This document shows, one piece after another, positions 9,147 to 17,512 of a DNA stretch of 64,000 bases (position 1 is its first letter; every line of letters starts with the position of its first letter). Source of the stretch: Thermoproteota archaeon (GTDB taxonomy: Archaea > Thermoproteota > Nitrososphaeria > Nitrososphaerales > Nitrosopumilaceae); NCBI GenBank assembly GCA_003352285.1, contig QQVN01000005.1, positions 124,001-188,000 of the forward strand. Reading direction: 5' to 3'. A model generated the notes under the pieces. The model made no database searches and was not told where the DNA came from. It saw only the letters and a program-made list of their open reading frames with translations. A program made the position numbers and the translations under genes.

Positions 9147-10286
9147 ATGTATGATGTAATAATTGCAGGCGGAAGCATAGCAGGTTTACTTTGTGCAAGA
9201 GAAATTGCATTAAACGGACATTCAGTGTTAGTTTTAGAAGAAGATTATGAAATTGGAACCCCTGAACATTGTGGGGGATTAGTTAGCATGACTGCATTAG
9301 ACGACCTTGGAATTATTCCACATAGAAAGACATTTGATCACTTAATTGATACAGCAAAGATTCATTTTCCAAATAATAAAACAATAACAATCAATTCAAA
9401 AAAACAAAGAGTTGCTGAAATTAACCGAAGAGAATTAGATAAACAGATAGCATTACAAGCACAAAAAAATGGTGCTGACATCAGGGTTAGAACAAGTGTA
9501 AAAGAATTTTCAAAGGAGGGAGTTAGAACAAGTGATGGATTTGAGGAATGCAAAATAATCGTTGATGCACGTGGAGTGTCTTCTTTAATACAAAAAGATA
9601 GAACAGGAATTTTATCTTCGGCACAATACGAAGTTTATGCAGATTGGATAGACAAATCCACAGTAGAGGTGTATTTTGATAATGAGAAATATCCAGGATT
9701 CTTTGCTTGGATAATTCCATCATCTAATGGAACTGGAAAGGTTGGAGTCGCAGGAAAGGGAATCAATGCAGCAATGGTTCTTGAAGAGTTTTTATCATCA
9801 AAAGGAAAGTATTCAGTAATTAGAAAGATCTTTGCACCAATTTGGATTAAGGGACCAATTGAGAAATTTATCAATCAAAACATAGTGACAATTGGTGATG
9901 CGGCCGGACAATCAAAGCCTACTACAGCAGGTGGAATTTTTTCATGCGGTATGGGTGGAATTATGGCAGGTAGGGCGATATCAAAACTTTTAGAAACTAA
10001 TGATACTGCTGAATTGGAAAAATATCCTAAAGAGTGGAAAAATAAATTTGGAAAAGAATTTGAAAAACAATCATTTGCAAGAAACATACTTGAGAGATTA
10101 GAAAATGATACAATCAACAAATTATCAGATTCGATAACAGAAGATATGATAAAAGATATTTCTGAAAAAGATGATTTTGATTTTCACACTTCATCAATTG
10201 TAAAGTTATTAGGATTAAAAGGATCATTAAAGACTGCCCAGGCATTGTTTGGAAACGAAATAAAAAAACTGCTAGCATCAAATTAG
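9147..10286 (+). CDS. FAD-dependent geranylgeranyl reductase family protein
   Basis: A 379-residue flavoprotein. The FAD-binding GxGxxG-like motif is AGGSIAGLLCARE at about 7-19, followed by the conserved CGG loop (HCGGLVS, about 47) and a second FAD motif TIGDAAGQSKPTTAGGI near residue 250. This fits the geranylgeranyl reductase family, which saturates isoprenoid chains of archaeal lipids or quinones. Which substrate is reduced here cannot be decided. It stands alone, 48 bases before the zinc-ribbon operon. Confidence 0.87.
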   Translation: MYDVIIAGGSIAGLLCAREIALNGHSVLVLEEDYEIGTPEHCGGLVSMTALDDLGIIPHRKTFDHLIDTAKIHFPNNKTITINSKKQRVAEINRRELDKQIALQAQKNGADIRVRTSVKEFSKEGVRTSDGFEECKIIVDARGVSSLIQKDRTGILSSAQYEVYADWIDKSTVEVYFDNEKYPGFFAWIIPSSNGTGKVGVAGKGINAAMVLEEFLSSKGKYSVIRKIFAPIWIKGPIEKFINQNIVTIGDAAGQSKPTTAGGIFSCGMGGIMAGRAISKLLETNDTAELEKYPKEWKNKFGKEFEKQSFARNILERLENDTINKLSDSITEDMIKDISEKDDFDFHTSSIVKLLGLKGSLKTAQALFGNEIKKLLASN

Positions 10287-10302
10287 TATAATTTCCAAGG
10301 AA

Positions 10303-10310
10303 GGTATAAA
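10303..10310 (+). promoter_or_regulatory. TATA box of the zinc ribbon - aEF-1beta - cdc48 operon
   Basis: The sequence GGTATAAA is centred about 28 bases before the ATG at 10335, the normal archaeal TATA-to-start distance for a leaderless mRNA. It is followed immediately by a perfect inverted repeat. Confidence 0.6.
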
Positions 10311-10330
10311 TGCGGTCGGTAAACACCGCA
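10311..10330. promoter_or_regulatory. Inverted repeat between TATA box and start codon
   Basis: TGCGGT and ACCGCA form a perfect 6-base inverted repeat with an 8-base spacer. It lies directly after the TATA box and ends 4 bases before the start codon at 10335. Its position between TBP site and expected transcription start suits a repressor operator. In a longer transcript it could fold into a hairpin. Confidence 0.4.
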
Positions 10331-10334
10331 AAAT

Positions 10335-10514
10335 ATGTCATCTACAATTTCATTACCAGTGTGTAGTTGTTGTCATAGACACATCATGCCTAATGATAAA
10401 TGTGTAAAATTTAACTGCCCAAGTTGCGGTTCCGTCCTAATTTGGCGATGCCAAAGTTGTAGGGAGTCTGCACGAAATTATACATGCACATCATGTAATT
10501 TTAAGGGGCCTTAG
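10335..10514 (+). CDS. Zinc-ribbon RNA-binding-type protein, 59 aa
   Basis: A 59-residue protein with four CxxC knuckles: CSCC, CPSC, CQSC and CTSC. It resembles the small archaeal zinc-ribbon family annotated as putative RNA-binding (DUF1610/HVO_2753-like), which has two zinc sites. Such genes often sit beside aEF-1beta, and here the aEF-1beta ATG follows the stop by two bases. The pairing suggests a translation role, inferred from context. Confidence 0.88.
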   Translation: MSSTISLPVCSCCHRHIMPNDKCVKFNCPSCGSVLIWRCQSCRESARNYTCTSCNFKGP

Positions 10515-10516
10515 AC

Positions 10517-10798
10517 ATGGCACAGTTACTGCTAGTTGTAAAAATTCTACCAACTGGGACTGATGTTGATTTAGATGATCTTGCTCAAAAGATCAAGACA
10601 TCTCTAAAAGATGGAATTCAATTAAAACGTCATGCAAAAGAACCACTAGCTTTCGGTCTAGAGTTCATCAAGGCAGAATTCATTTTAGATGATAAAGAAG
10701 GACAAATGGATTCACTAGAAAATGCAGTCAGAGGAGTCAAAGGCGTAAGTGAGTTTGAAGTTTTGAACATGAGCAGAATGTCAGTAGATATGAAATAG
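10517..10798 (+). CDS. ef1b: Translation elongation factor aEF-1beta
   Basis: A 93-residue protein matching the archaeal EF-1 beta, the nucleotide-exchange domain for EF-1alpha. The N-terminal strand is [16 protein letters not shown]. The conserved core [22 protein letters not shown] and the C-terminal [12 protein letters not shown] follow. Length is typical (about 90). It is second in an operon: 2 bases after the zinc-ribbon gene and 7 bases before cdc48. Confidence 0.96.
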   Translation: MAQLLLVVKILPTGTDVDLDDLAQKIKTSLKDGIQLKRHAKEPLAFGLEFIKAEFILDDKEGQMDSLENAVRGVKGVSEFEVLNMSRMSVDMK

Positions 10799-10805
10799 GT
10801 GTACC

Positions 10806-12977
10806 TTGGCACGCAAAGACGAGCCCCTTCAAATGAGAATTGGCGAAGCAAAACAGCGAGATATCGGAAAAAAGCGTGCAAGAATCGGTCCAGATGCGAT
10901 GGATTTTCTCAAAGTCACACCAGGAGATGTAATTGAGATAATGGGTTCACGTTCAAGCTGTGCAGTTGTTTGGCCAGCTGATGAAGATGAAAAAGATCCC
11001 GAGATAATTCGTATTGACGGTCAAACAAGAAAAAATATTGGCGCGTCAATTAATGACATAATTAAGATAAAAAAAGTTGCAACTAAAGTAGCAAAGACAG
11101 TCTCTTTGATGCCAGTGACAGATGTTGTTACAGTTGATAAAGAATTCACAGACTTTGTCAAGAACAGACTAAAGGGATTACCATTATCGCAAGGCGATGA
11201 GATTTCAGTAATGATACTTGGAAACTCTATGGATTTTAAAATAAACAAGATATCTCCTAAGAGTGTAGTAAAGATAGACCGTTCAACTACACTTACAATT
11301 TCAACTGAAGCAACTGTAGATAGAAAACCACGTGTGACATATGAAGAGGTCGGAGGATTACGTGGAGAAGTAAAGGCAATGAGAGAGATTGTAGAGCTAC
11401 CATTGCGTCATCCAGAATTATTCAGTAGATTAGGAGTAGAACCACATAGTGGAATTTTGCTTTATGGACCACCAGGCTGTGGAAAGACATTGATTGCAAA
11501 AGTTTTGGCAAGTGAATCAGAAGCAAACATGTATTCTATTAATGGTCCTGAAATAATGAACAAGTATTATGGTGAAACTGAAGCACGGTTAAGAGACATT
11601 TTCAAAGAAGCCAAAGATAATTCTCCAAGCATAATATTCATTGATGAAATTGATGCAATTGCTCCAAAACGTGAGGAAGCATATGGGGATGTTGAAAAGA
11701 GAGTCGTTGCACAATTGTTAGCATTAATGGATGGATTAAACGATAGAGGAAACGTAATTGTCTTGGGAGCAACAAACAGACCAGATAGTGTAGACCCAGC
11801 GCTAAGAAGACCAGGTAGATTTGACAGAGAAGTTGAGGTCTCAGTCCCAAATGAAGATGGAAGATTGGAAATTTTGCAGATTCATACTAGAGGTATGCCC
11901 CTAGCAGATGGCGTTGATCTAAAAGATTTAGCAGCAGAGCTTCACGGGTATACAGGTGCAGATATCAAATCTCTCTGCAGAGAGGCTGCAATGAAATCAA
12001 TTAGAAGATATCTTCCAGAGATTGACTTGGAGACAGAGAAGATACCATCAGAAGTTTTGCAGTCAATGCAGATAAAATTAATTGATTTTTACGATGCAAT
12101 GCATGAAGTCGTCCCAACTGCGATGAGGGAGTTTTACGTTGAACGCTCCAAAGTTTGGTGGGAAGATGTAGGAGGTCTTGATGATGTCAAAAGTGCCTTA
12201 CAAGATAATCTTATCATTGCAATGCAAGATCCAACAAAGTTTAGCTCAATGGGAATAAAACCTCCCAAAGGAGCTTTAATCTACGGGCCTCCAGGTTGTG
12301 GAAAGACACTTCTTGCAAGAGCCTTAGCTACTGAAAGCGGCGCTAACATGATTCTAGTAAGAGGTCCTGAAATTTTATCAAAGTGGGTTGGAGAATCAGA
12401 AAAAGCTGTAAGGGAGATCTTCAGAAAAGCAAAAGCATCATCCCCATGTGTTGTTATCTTTGATGAACTTGATTCACTTGCCAGATTCAAATCAAATGAT
12501 GAAGGGGGAGTTGGAGAAACAATTCTCAGTCAACTGTTAACAGAGTTAGAAGAAGGAGTATCATCAAGAGTAGTAGTTGTTGGAATAAGCAACAGGCCAG
12601 ACTTGCTTGATAATTCATTACTCAGAACAGGAAGATTAGATTTAGTTCTTTATGTTCCACCACCAGATGAAAAAGGAAGACTAGAGATTATCAAAATTTT
12701 GACCAAAAAGATGCCACTTGCAAGTGATATCAAGCTTCAAGAAATTGCAGTAACAACTCAAAATTATACTGGTGCAGATTTAGCCTCATTATGTAGGGAA
12801 GCAGCAGTTACTGCCATGCAGAACAACTCTCCAAAGATTTCAAGTAGTGATTTTGCTGCTGCTCTTAAGAAGATCAGACCATCAATCACTAGCGAGGTTG
12901 ATCAATGGTATACCTCAGTAAGGGAAAGTATATCAAACGTTGTTCCCAAATCAATAGACAAGACGTTTTACGGTTAA
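10806..12977 (+). CDS. cdc48: Cdc48/p97/VAT-type double AAA+ ATPase
   Basis: A 723-residue unfoldase with the standard layout. The substrate-binding N domain covers about 1-170. AAA module D1 has Walker A GPPGCGKT at 221-228 and Walker [10 protein letters not shown] near 277. D2 has a second GPPGCGKT near 494 and Walker [10 protein letters not shown] near 550. It should extract and unfold proteins for the proteasome. The start is TTG, 7 bases after ef1b. The C-terminus ends DKTFYG, close to the aromatic hydrophobic tails that dock archaeal proteasomes, though it is not a textbook HbYX. Confidence 0.97.
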   Translation: MARKDEPLQMRIGEAKQRDIGKKRARIGPDAMDFLKVTPGDVIEIMGSRSSCAVVWPADEDEKDPEIIRIDGQTRKNIGASINDIIKIKKVATKVAKTVSLMPVTDVVTVDKEFTDFVKNRLKGLPLSQGDEISVMILGNSMDFKINKISPKSVVKIDRSTTLTISTEATVDRKPRVTYEEVGGLRGEVKAMREIVELPLRHPELFSRLGVEPHSGILLYGPPGCGKTLIAKVLASESEANMYSINGPEIMNKYYGETEARLRDIFKEAKDNSPSIIFIDEIDAIAPKREEAYGDVEKRVVAQLLALMDGLNDRGNVIVLGATNRPDSVDPALRRPGRFDREVEVSVPNEDGRLEILQIHTRGMPLADGVDLKDLAAELHGYTGADIKSLCREAAMKSIRRYLPEIDLETEKIPSEVLQSMQIKLIDFYDAMHEVVPTAMREFYVERSKVWWEDVGGLDDVKSALQDNLIIAMQDPTKFSSMGIKPPKGALIYGPPGCGKTLLARALATESGANMILVRGPEILSKWVGESEKAVREIFRKAKASSPCVVIFDELDSLARFKSNDEGGVGETILSQLLTELEEGVSSRVVVVGISNRPDLLDNSLLRTGRLDLVLYVPPPDEKGRLEIIKILTKKMPLASDIKLQEIAVTTQNYTGADLASLCREAAVTAMQNNSPKISSSDFAAALKKIRPSITSEVDQWYTSVRESISNVVPKSIDKTFYG

Positions 12978-12978
12978 A

Positions 12979-13278
12979 ATGGCAATTCCTCTAAAAAATA
13001 CAGTATATGAGATGATAAAGGATGAAGAATCATTAACAGATTCTGAATTATCAAAAGCACTTGTAAAAGAAGGAATTGTGATTGCCGAAGATAGGTTTAA
13101 CAAATTACTTTTAGATTTAGAGATACTTGGATTGATCAAGGTTTCATGGCTTGCAAAAGACACAAGAAGAATCGAAGTGGTCATTCAGCAAACTGAACAA
13201 GACGTAATTGATGAGGCCAATAAAGAAATGATGGAAAGAGATTATGAAGCAAGCTTTCCAGGTGCAGAATCAGATTAG
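12979..13278 (+). CDS. Small winged-helix-like protein
   Basis: A 99-residue protein with a helical N-terminal half in winged-helix style (SLTDSELSKALVKEG, then RFNKLLLDLEILGLI), a strand pair VSWLAKDTRRIEVV, and an acidic C-terminal tail. It begins one base after the cdc48 stop, so it is very probably translated with it. It could be a DNA-binding regulator or an adaptor of the Cdc48 machine. Neither is shown. The last bases overlap the end of the convergent heme O synthase gene. Confidence 0.75.
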   Translation: MAIPLKNTVYEMIKDEESLTDSELSKALVKEGIVIAEDRFNKLLLDLEILGLIKVSWLAKDTRRIEVVIQQTEQDVIDEANKEMMERDYEASFPGAESD

Positions 13279-14210
13279 ATTCTAAAGTGAAACGCAGCAT
13301 CTAATGCAACTGCTAAAAATATTATTGTCAAGTATGGAGCAGTAACTTTGTATGCTTTCCATGCAAAGTCAGATGTTGGATTCTTTGTAAGTTTGTAATG
13401 ATATGCAAGCATCAGTCCTCCAGAAACTGCAGCAATCACAGTGTACACCAGACCCAAACCAAATGCATAAAGCATTAACGAATAAGGTAGTAAGATCAGA
13501 GTATTGCCAAGTATGTACTTGGATGTCTTTTGCATTCCAATTACAACTGGTAGCATTGGTACTCCAGCTTCTTCATAATCATCCTTAATCTTCATTGCAA
13601 GACACCAAAAGTGAGAAGGAGTCCAGACAAAGACCAAAAATCCAATTAGGAATCCAAGTAAATCCATGGAGCCTGTTGCAGCTGCCCATCCAGCCATCGA
13701 TGCAGCACTACCTGCAAAACCTCCAATCACAATATTTGATGTATTAAGACGTTTGAGCCAGACGGTGTAAATTATAACATAAAAGAAGATGCCAAGGGCA
13801 ATAAAGAAAGTAGACATTACATTTAGAGTAAAGTAAGCATAGATTACGGATGCACAGCTAACAGCTAGTCCATAGATTAATGCATGATTTGGAGCAAGAT
13901 TACCAGATGGGATTGGACGAGTACTTGTTCTCTTCATTTTTGGATCAATGTCTCTATCATAGTAATGATTTAGTGCACTTGAACCAGCAGAAGCAAGAGC
14001 ACCAGCAATAATGATGTGTAAAAGACCCCACATGTCTAGTTCAGGGCCAACAAATTTGCTGCCAGCATACATTGATGTGACTGCAGTGATCACTAGAAGA
14101 ACAACAATTCGAGGTTTGGATATCTCCAATATTTCGCTAAATCCCAAGCATTCTGCTTGACTTACTACTGGATTTAATTTATTCGACCTTGCAGATCCAT
14201 GAAATTTCAA
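13275..14210 (-). CDS. ctaB: Heme O synthase (protoheme IX farnesyltransferase)
   Basis: A 311-residue UbiA-family prenyltransferase with about nine hydrophobic segments. The first Asp-rich motif NHYYDRDIDPKMKRT lies near residues 84-98 with TRPIPSG after it. The second motif is KIKDDYEEAGVPMLP. These match CtaB/CyoE, which makes heme O for terminal oxidases. It is divergent from the cupredoxin membrane protein with only a 36-base gap. That pairing supports a role in building the respiratory chain. Confidence 0.94.
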   Translation of the reverse strand: MKFHGSARSNKLNPVVSQAECLGFSEILEISKPRIVVLLVITAVTSMYAGSKFVGPELDMWGLLHIIIAGALASAGSSALNHYYDRDIDPKMKRTSTRPIPSGNLAPNHALIYGLAVSCASVIYAYFTLNVMSTFFIALGIFFYVIIYTVWLKRLNTSNIVIGGFAGSAASMAGWAAATGSMDLLGFLIGFLVFVWTPSHFWCLAMKIKDDYEEAGVPMLPVVIGMQKTSKYILGNTLILLPYSLMLYAFGLGLVYTVIAAVSGGLMLAYHYKLTKNPTSDFAWKAYKVTAPYLTIIFLAVALDAAFHFRI

Positions 14211-14246
14211 AAGGATTAAGTATCTGGCGGAATTGAGCTAGCACAA

Positions 14247-15332
14247 ATGAGTGATTGGGACCTCATGATGCCAGGAATGGGGCTAACTGCAATTGGAGTA
14301 GCAGGCGTAACTATTTCGTACTCTGGAATTGCTCACACCTTCATTGACGGCATGCATGCACTTACTGGCCTAACTTTATTCATAGGATTAATCATATTAT
14401 CAGCTGGAATTCTCAATGGAGGAATTTCCACAAGCAACAGGGCCAAAGCAACGACTTTGGTCATAATGTCAATTGTGTTATCATTTGCAATGTATGGATT
14501 TACGTTAAATTCGATTAGTACTATGGGAATTTTTGCAGGAGTTATGATGATTATTGCAACTCCGGCAATTGTAATGGCATATGTAGTAATGAAGATGCCA
14601 AAGTATGCCAAACCTGTTGGAGCAATCTTTGCACTAGCAGCAGGTACTGGAATCATAATGTTTGTAGCATTTGGATTAGTAGGTCCTCAACCATATCTGT
14701 TACCAGTTGAAGTTCCTGAAGAAGTTGCTGAAGAACCAGAAGCAATTCCAGCAGGAACACCAGTATTTACAATCAAGATGTTAGAAGGGTCATCCGTTCA
14801 AGGAGCACCAGACTATGATCCAGATGTAGCAAATGTACCCCAAGGTTATGTTGTAGAATGGGTAAATGAAGACTCTGTGGCACATACTGCTACAAGCTCG
14901 TTGGACTTTGGTGAAACATTTGACTCATCACTAGTTGGACCAGGCGAAAAGTTTGGACTAGATACAACAGACTTGGCAGTTGGTGAATACGAATACTTTT
15001 GCATAGTGCATCCATGGATGATTGCAACTTTAATCATCGAAGAACCAAAGGAAGCAATCACTGAAACGGTCTTGATCCCAGAAGGTGCAGGAGTGCAGCA
15101 GGTAGGTCAAGTATACTATGACCCAGATGTGATTACAGTAAGTATTGGTACTACAGTAGAATGGATAAACAATGATGTTGCAATACATACCTCAACAGAC
15201 AAGAATGGAGGCTTTGATTCTGATATTATAGGTGCAGGAGCATCATATTCACAAACATTTAACGAAGCTGGAACATTTGATTACTTTTGCATAGTGCATC
15301 CATGGATGGAAGGCACTGTAATTGTTGAATAG
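14247..15332 (+). CDS. Membrane protein with two C-terminal cupredoxin domains
   Basis: A 361-residue protein. Residues 1-150 hold about four or five transmembrane segments. An acidic linker rich in Glu and Pro follows, then two tandem plastocyanin-like domains (about 165-265 and 270-361). Each domain ends in the same copper loop FCIVHPWM, and each has an upstream His (VAHTATS and AIHTSTD), giving complete type 1 copper sets of His, Cys, His, Met. It probably carries electrons at the outer face of the membrane. The neighbouring ctaB links it to aerobic respiration. Confidence 0.9.
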   Translation: MSDWDLMMPGMGLTAIGVAGVTISYSGIAHTFIDGMHALTGLTLFIGLIILSAGILNGGISTSNRAKATTLVIMSIVLSFAMYGFTLNSISTMGIFAGVMMIIATPAIVMAYVVMKMPKYAKPVGAIFALAAGTGIIMFVAFGLVGPQPYLLPVEVPEEVAEEPEAIPAGTPVFTIKMLEGSSVQGAPDYDPDVANVPQGYVVEWVNEDSVAHTATSSLDFGETFDSSLVGPGEKFGLDTTDLAVGEYEYFCIVHPWMIATLIIEEPKEAITETVLIPEGAGVQQVGQVYYDPDVITVSIGTTVEWINNDVAIHTSTDKNGGFDSDIIGAGASYSQTFNEAGTFDYFCIVHPWMEGTVIVE

Positions 15333-15334
15333 TT

Positions 15335-15742
15335 TTGCAAAATACTATTTCATTTAATGAAAATCAAAAAAGACAACTTTTAGAACATGCAGAAAAAGAA
15401 AAACCAAACGAGTCGTGCGCCATACTGTATGGAAAAAACGATGACAGTAAAGCAATAGTAACAGAGATTTACTTTACAAAAAACATAGAAGAGTCACCAA
15501 TCAACTTTACAATATCAAATGAAGAGTTAATCAAGGCATACAAAACAGCAGAAGAAAAACACTTGGAGATTGTCGGAATCTTTCATTCCCATCCAGATTC
15601 AATGGCAGTTCCATCAAATACAGATAAGAGATTCATGGAGAGTAATCCTGTAGTCTGGGTAATTTATTCAGGAGTTTCAAAGGAGTTTAAGGCATACACC
15701 CTAAATGAATCAGTTAAAGAAGTCACTATTCAGACTAGTTGA
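15335..15742 (+). CDS. JAMM/MPN (Mov34) metalloprotease-like protein
   Basis: A 135-residue JAB1/MPN domain protein with the full zinc-peptidase signature: Glu at 26 (NESCAILYG), then H84-x-H86-P and S94-x2-D97 in FHSHPDSMAVPSNTD. Archaeal and bacterial relatives remove C-terminal extensions or ubiquitin-like proteins. The TTG start lies 2 bases after the cupredoxin gene stop, suggesting co-transcription. The target is not identifiable from this window. Confidence 0.9.
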   Translation: MQNTISFNENQKRQLLEHAEKEKPNESCAILYGKNDDSKAIVTEIYFTKNIEESPINFTISNEELIKAYKTAEEKHLEIVGIFHSHPDSMAVPSNTDKRFMESNPVVWVIYSGVSKEFKAYTLNESVKEVTIQTS

Positions 15743-16119
15743 AAAGTTGCTTTTTGTCCATCCTTAATCTTTGAGAGAATTTTTTTGTCAGGTTTGATGA
15801 TTCTCCCAATAACATTTACTGGCGAGTATGGAGTTATCTCCCCCTTTTTACCAATTGGGGTAGGACCATAAAATAAGCAAATTGCCTTTCCTTGGGGCCA
15901 GTATGTCACATCATTGAGTTTAACTGGAGATTTTGAATTTTCTTCAGATTCAGATACAGGGGACTCATCTGTGTAAATTTCCTCACCCCAAATGTTTAGA
16001 GATAATGTGAAAGGAAGTTTTTCAATAAATTGCTTGACAGTATTTGGAGAAGTAGAATCATCTAATTCTAATGAAATATTCTCAAGGTGTGGAATCGTCA
16101 CTAGAATATTGTATTTCAC
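15730..16119 (-). CDS. Cyclophilin-like fold protein (DUF369 type)
   Basis: A 129-residue beta-rich protein with conserved features of the cyclophilin-like/TM1367 family: EIYTDESPV, LNDVTYWPQGKAICLFYGPTPIG and SPVNVIGRI. These proteins share the cyclophilin barrel but no proven isomerase activity. The 3' end overlaps the convergent JAMM gene by 13 bases. Confidence 0.75.
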   Translation of the reverse strand: MKYNILVTIPHLENISLELDDSTSPNTVKQFIEKLPFTLSLNIWGEEIYTDESPVSESEENSKSPVKLNDVTYWPQGKAICLFYGPTPIGKKGEITPYSPVNVIGRIIKPDKKILSKIKDGQKATFQLV

Positions 16120-16169
16120 GAATGATTACTCTTTCTTGAATTAAATATCCCTTACTTGCAATGTATTGT

Positions 16170-16427
16170 ATGGAGATTCACGTATACGATACCTACGTAA
16201 AAGCCAAAGACGGACATACAATGCACTTTGATGTGATCACAAAAGAAAAAGATCATGACAAGGCAATCAAGTATGCAAAAGAATGGCTTGCAACTGTAGG
16301 AGAAGCAGGCTCTACTGTTACTACTGAAGAATGCCAATTCTGTCATTCACAGGGTGCACCTGAACCAGTAGCACAAGCAATAGAGAAGAACGGTTATTTC
16401 ATCCAAAAGATGGAAGGCTGTCCATAA
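16170..16427 (+). CDS. DUF2024 family protein
   Basis: About 85 residues. The N-terminus EIHVYDTYVKAKDGHTMHFDV and the mid segment ATVTGEAG-like turn followed by CQFCHS match the DUF2024 pattern of small alpha/beta proteins of unknown function. A C-terminal cysteine (GCP) adds to the CxxC. The ATG at 16170 is chosen because the family starts at MEIHVYDT. An upstream ATG at 16161 is also in frame. A T-rich stretch follows the stop. Confidence 0.8.
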   Translation: MEIHVYDTYVKAKDGHTMHFDVITKEKDHDKAIKYAKEWLATVGEAGSTVTTEECQFCHSQGAPEPVAQAIEKNGYFIQKMEGCP

Positions 16428-16428
16428 A

Positions 16429-16447
16429 CTCCTTTTTTCTAATTTTT
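16429..16447 (+). terminator. T-rich terminator-like tract
   Basis: Two T runs (TTTTTT and TTTTT) follow the DUF2024 stop. Oligo-T is the usual termination signal for archaeal RNA polymerase. Only 5 bases separate the tract from the end of the convergent gene. Confidence 0.35.
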
Positions 16448-16451
16448 AGAA

Positions 16452-17210
16452 TTATTTAGATTCGCGTGCTTTTTTGAGTGCTACTTTTGCTTCGGTCACA
16501 ATTTTATCGTATGCTGCTTTTGCATCATCTCGTTGTTTCGTAGTAGATGAATCACTTCCACGAATCTTTTCATATGCTGCTTTTGCTTTTGCCACAATAG
16601 TATTGTAAGCAGTAACAGGATCTTTGGCCTTGATTATCTCATCAGTTATTGCAGTTGTCGTAGTGCCAGAACCTGATGTAGTTGAACTAGTTGTCTTTCC
16701 TGACGTATTTTTTATCTCTGCTATTGCTTTTTCATATGCTGCTTTTGCATCAGCAAGTGATTTGTCGTATGCTGCTTTTGCATCAGCAAGTGATTTGTCG
16801 TATGCTGCTTTTGCATCAGCTAATGCCTTTTCTATTGGATCCTTGATATTTGATGTGTTAGATGATGATTGTGAATTGGTATTTGTTCCTGAGGATTGGG
16901 AGTTTGTTGAAGACTTGCTAGTGCCTTCAGTAACTTTTTTGAGTTCTGCCTCGGCAGCACTTAGTGCCTTTGAGTATACTGTCTTTGCATCTTTCTTTTG
17001 TTGATCGGTAGCATTTTTGTCAATTCTTACCTTGTCATAAGCTGCCTTGGCGTCCTTTACAGTCTTTTCGTATTTTTTTATGGCATTTTCTATCTCCTTA
17101 TCAGTAGTTTGTGCAGAGACATTGTTTGCAGTTAGAGGAGCAAGAATTAGTGACAGTATGATATAACTTACAATGAATGAATTTCGTTTATTTTTGAAAA
17201 GGTTTAGCAT
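16452..17210 (-). CDS. Exported Ala/Lys-rich repetitive helical protein
   Basis: A 252-residue protein. A signal peptide covers the first 33 residues or so (basic NLFKNKRNS, hydrophobic core, then SAQT). The mature part is low complexity: repeated AKAAYDK units, three near-identical 11-residue copies ADAKAAYDKSL in the middle and related copies at both ends, with two Ser/Thr/Gly-rich spacers. It should form long, solvent-exposed helices. A cell-surface or envelope role is likely. No domain is recognised. Confidence 0.8.
   Translation of the reverse strand: MLNLFKNKRNSFIVSYIILSLILAPLTANNVSAQTTDKEIENAIKKYEKTVKDAKAAYDKVRIDKNATDQQKKDAKTVYSKALSAAEAELKKVTEGTSKSSTNSQSSGTNTNSQSSSNTSNIKDPIEKALADAKAAYDKSLADAKAAYDKSLADAKAAYEKAIAEIKNTSGKTTSSTTSGSGTTTTAITDEIIKAKDPVTAYNTIVAKAKAAYEKIRGSDSSTTKQRDDAKAAYDKIVTEAKVALKKARESK
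16738..16823. repeat. 33-bp tandem repeat inside the Ala/Lys-rich gene
   Basis: Units begin at 16738, 16771 and 16804. The first two are identical over 33 bases and the third is partial (20 bases). They encode the 11-residue repeat AKAAYDKSLAD. The near identity points to recent expansion. Confidence 0.85.
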
Positions 17211-17326
17211 AGAGTGGATCTTGTAATGAGAGGGTTATTGCCCATCCTAATAAACTTGGAGATTAATTCATTCTAGAAAATTAATGGATTCTGAAATCTT
17301 TTTTACTCTACAATGTAAATCAGAAC

Positions 17327-17512
17327 ATGGAAAAACCTCAGTACGTCAAGCTAACTGTAGAAGGAAGTAAAAAGACCAAATGGATTTGTGGCTGCTTTCT
17401 TACAGAAGATGATTACTTCAAGTTCTGCGACAAGCATAATGCGGCACTCAAAAAAGCAGTACTAGCTCAAATAGACGAGTTGGATATGACTTTGGTAATT
17501 AATGAGGGTTAG
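17327..17512 (+). CDS. Small conserved hypothetical protein, 61 aa
   Basis: A 61-residue protein with KTKWICGCFLTEDDYFKFCDKHN, giving a C-x-C and a C-x2-H cluster that could hold a metal. The rest is a short helix and strand. The gene is convergent with hppA, and the two ends overlap by 4 bases. The family is not recognised. Confidence 0.65.
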   Translation: MEKPQYVKLTVEGSKKTKWICGCFLTEDDYFKFCDKHNAALKKAVLAQIDELDMTLVINEG

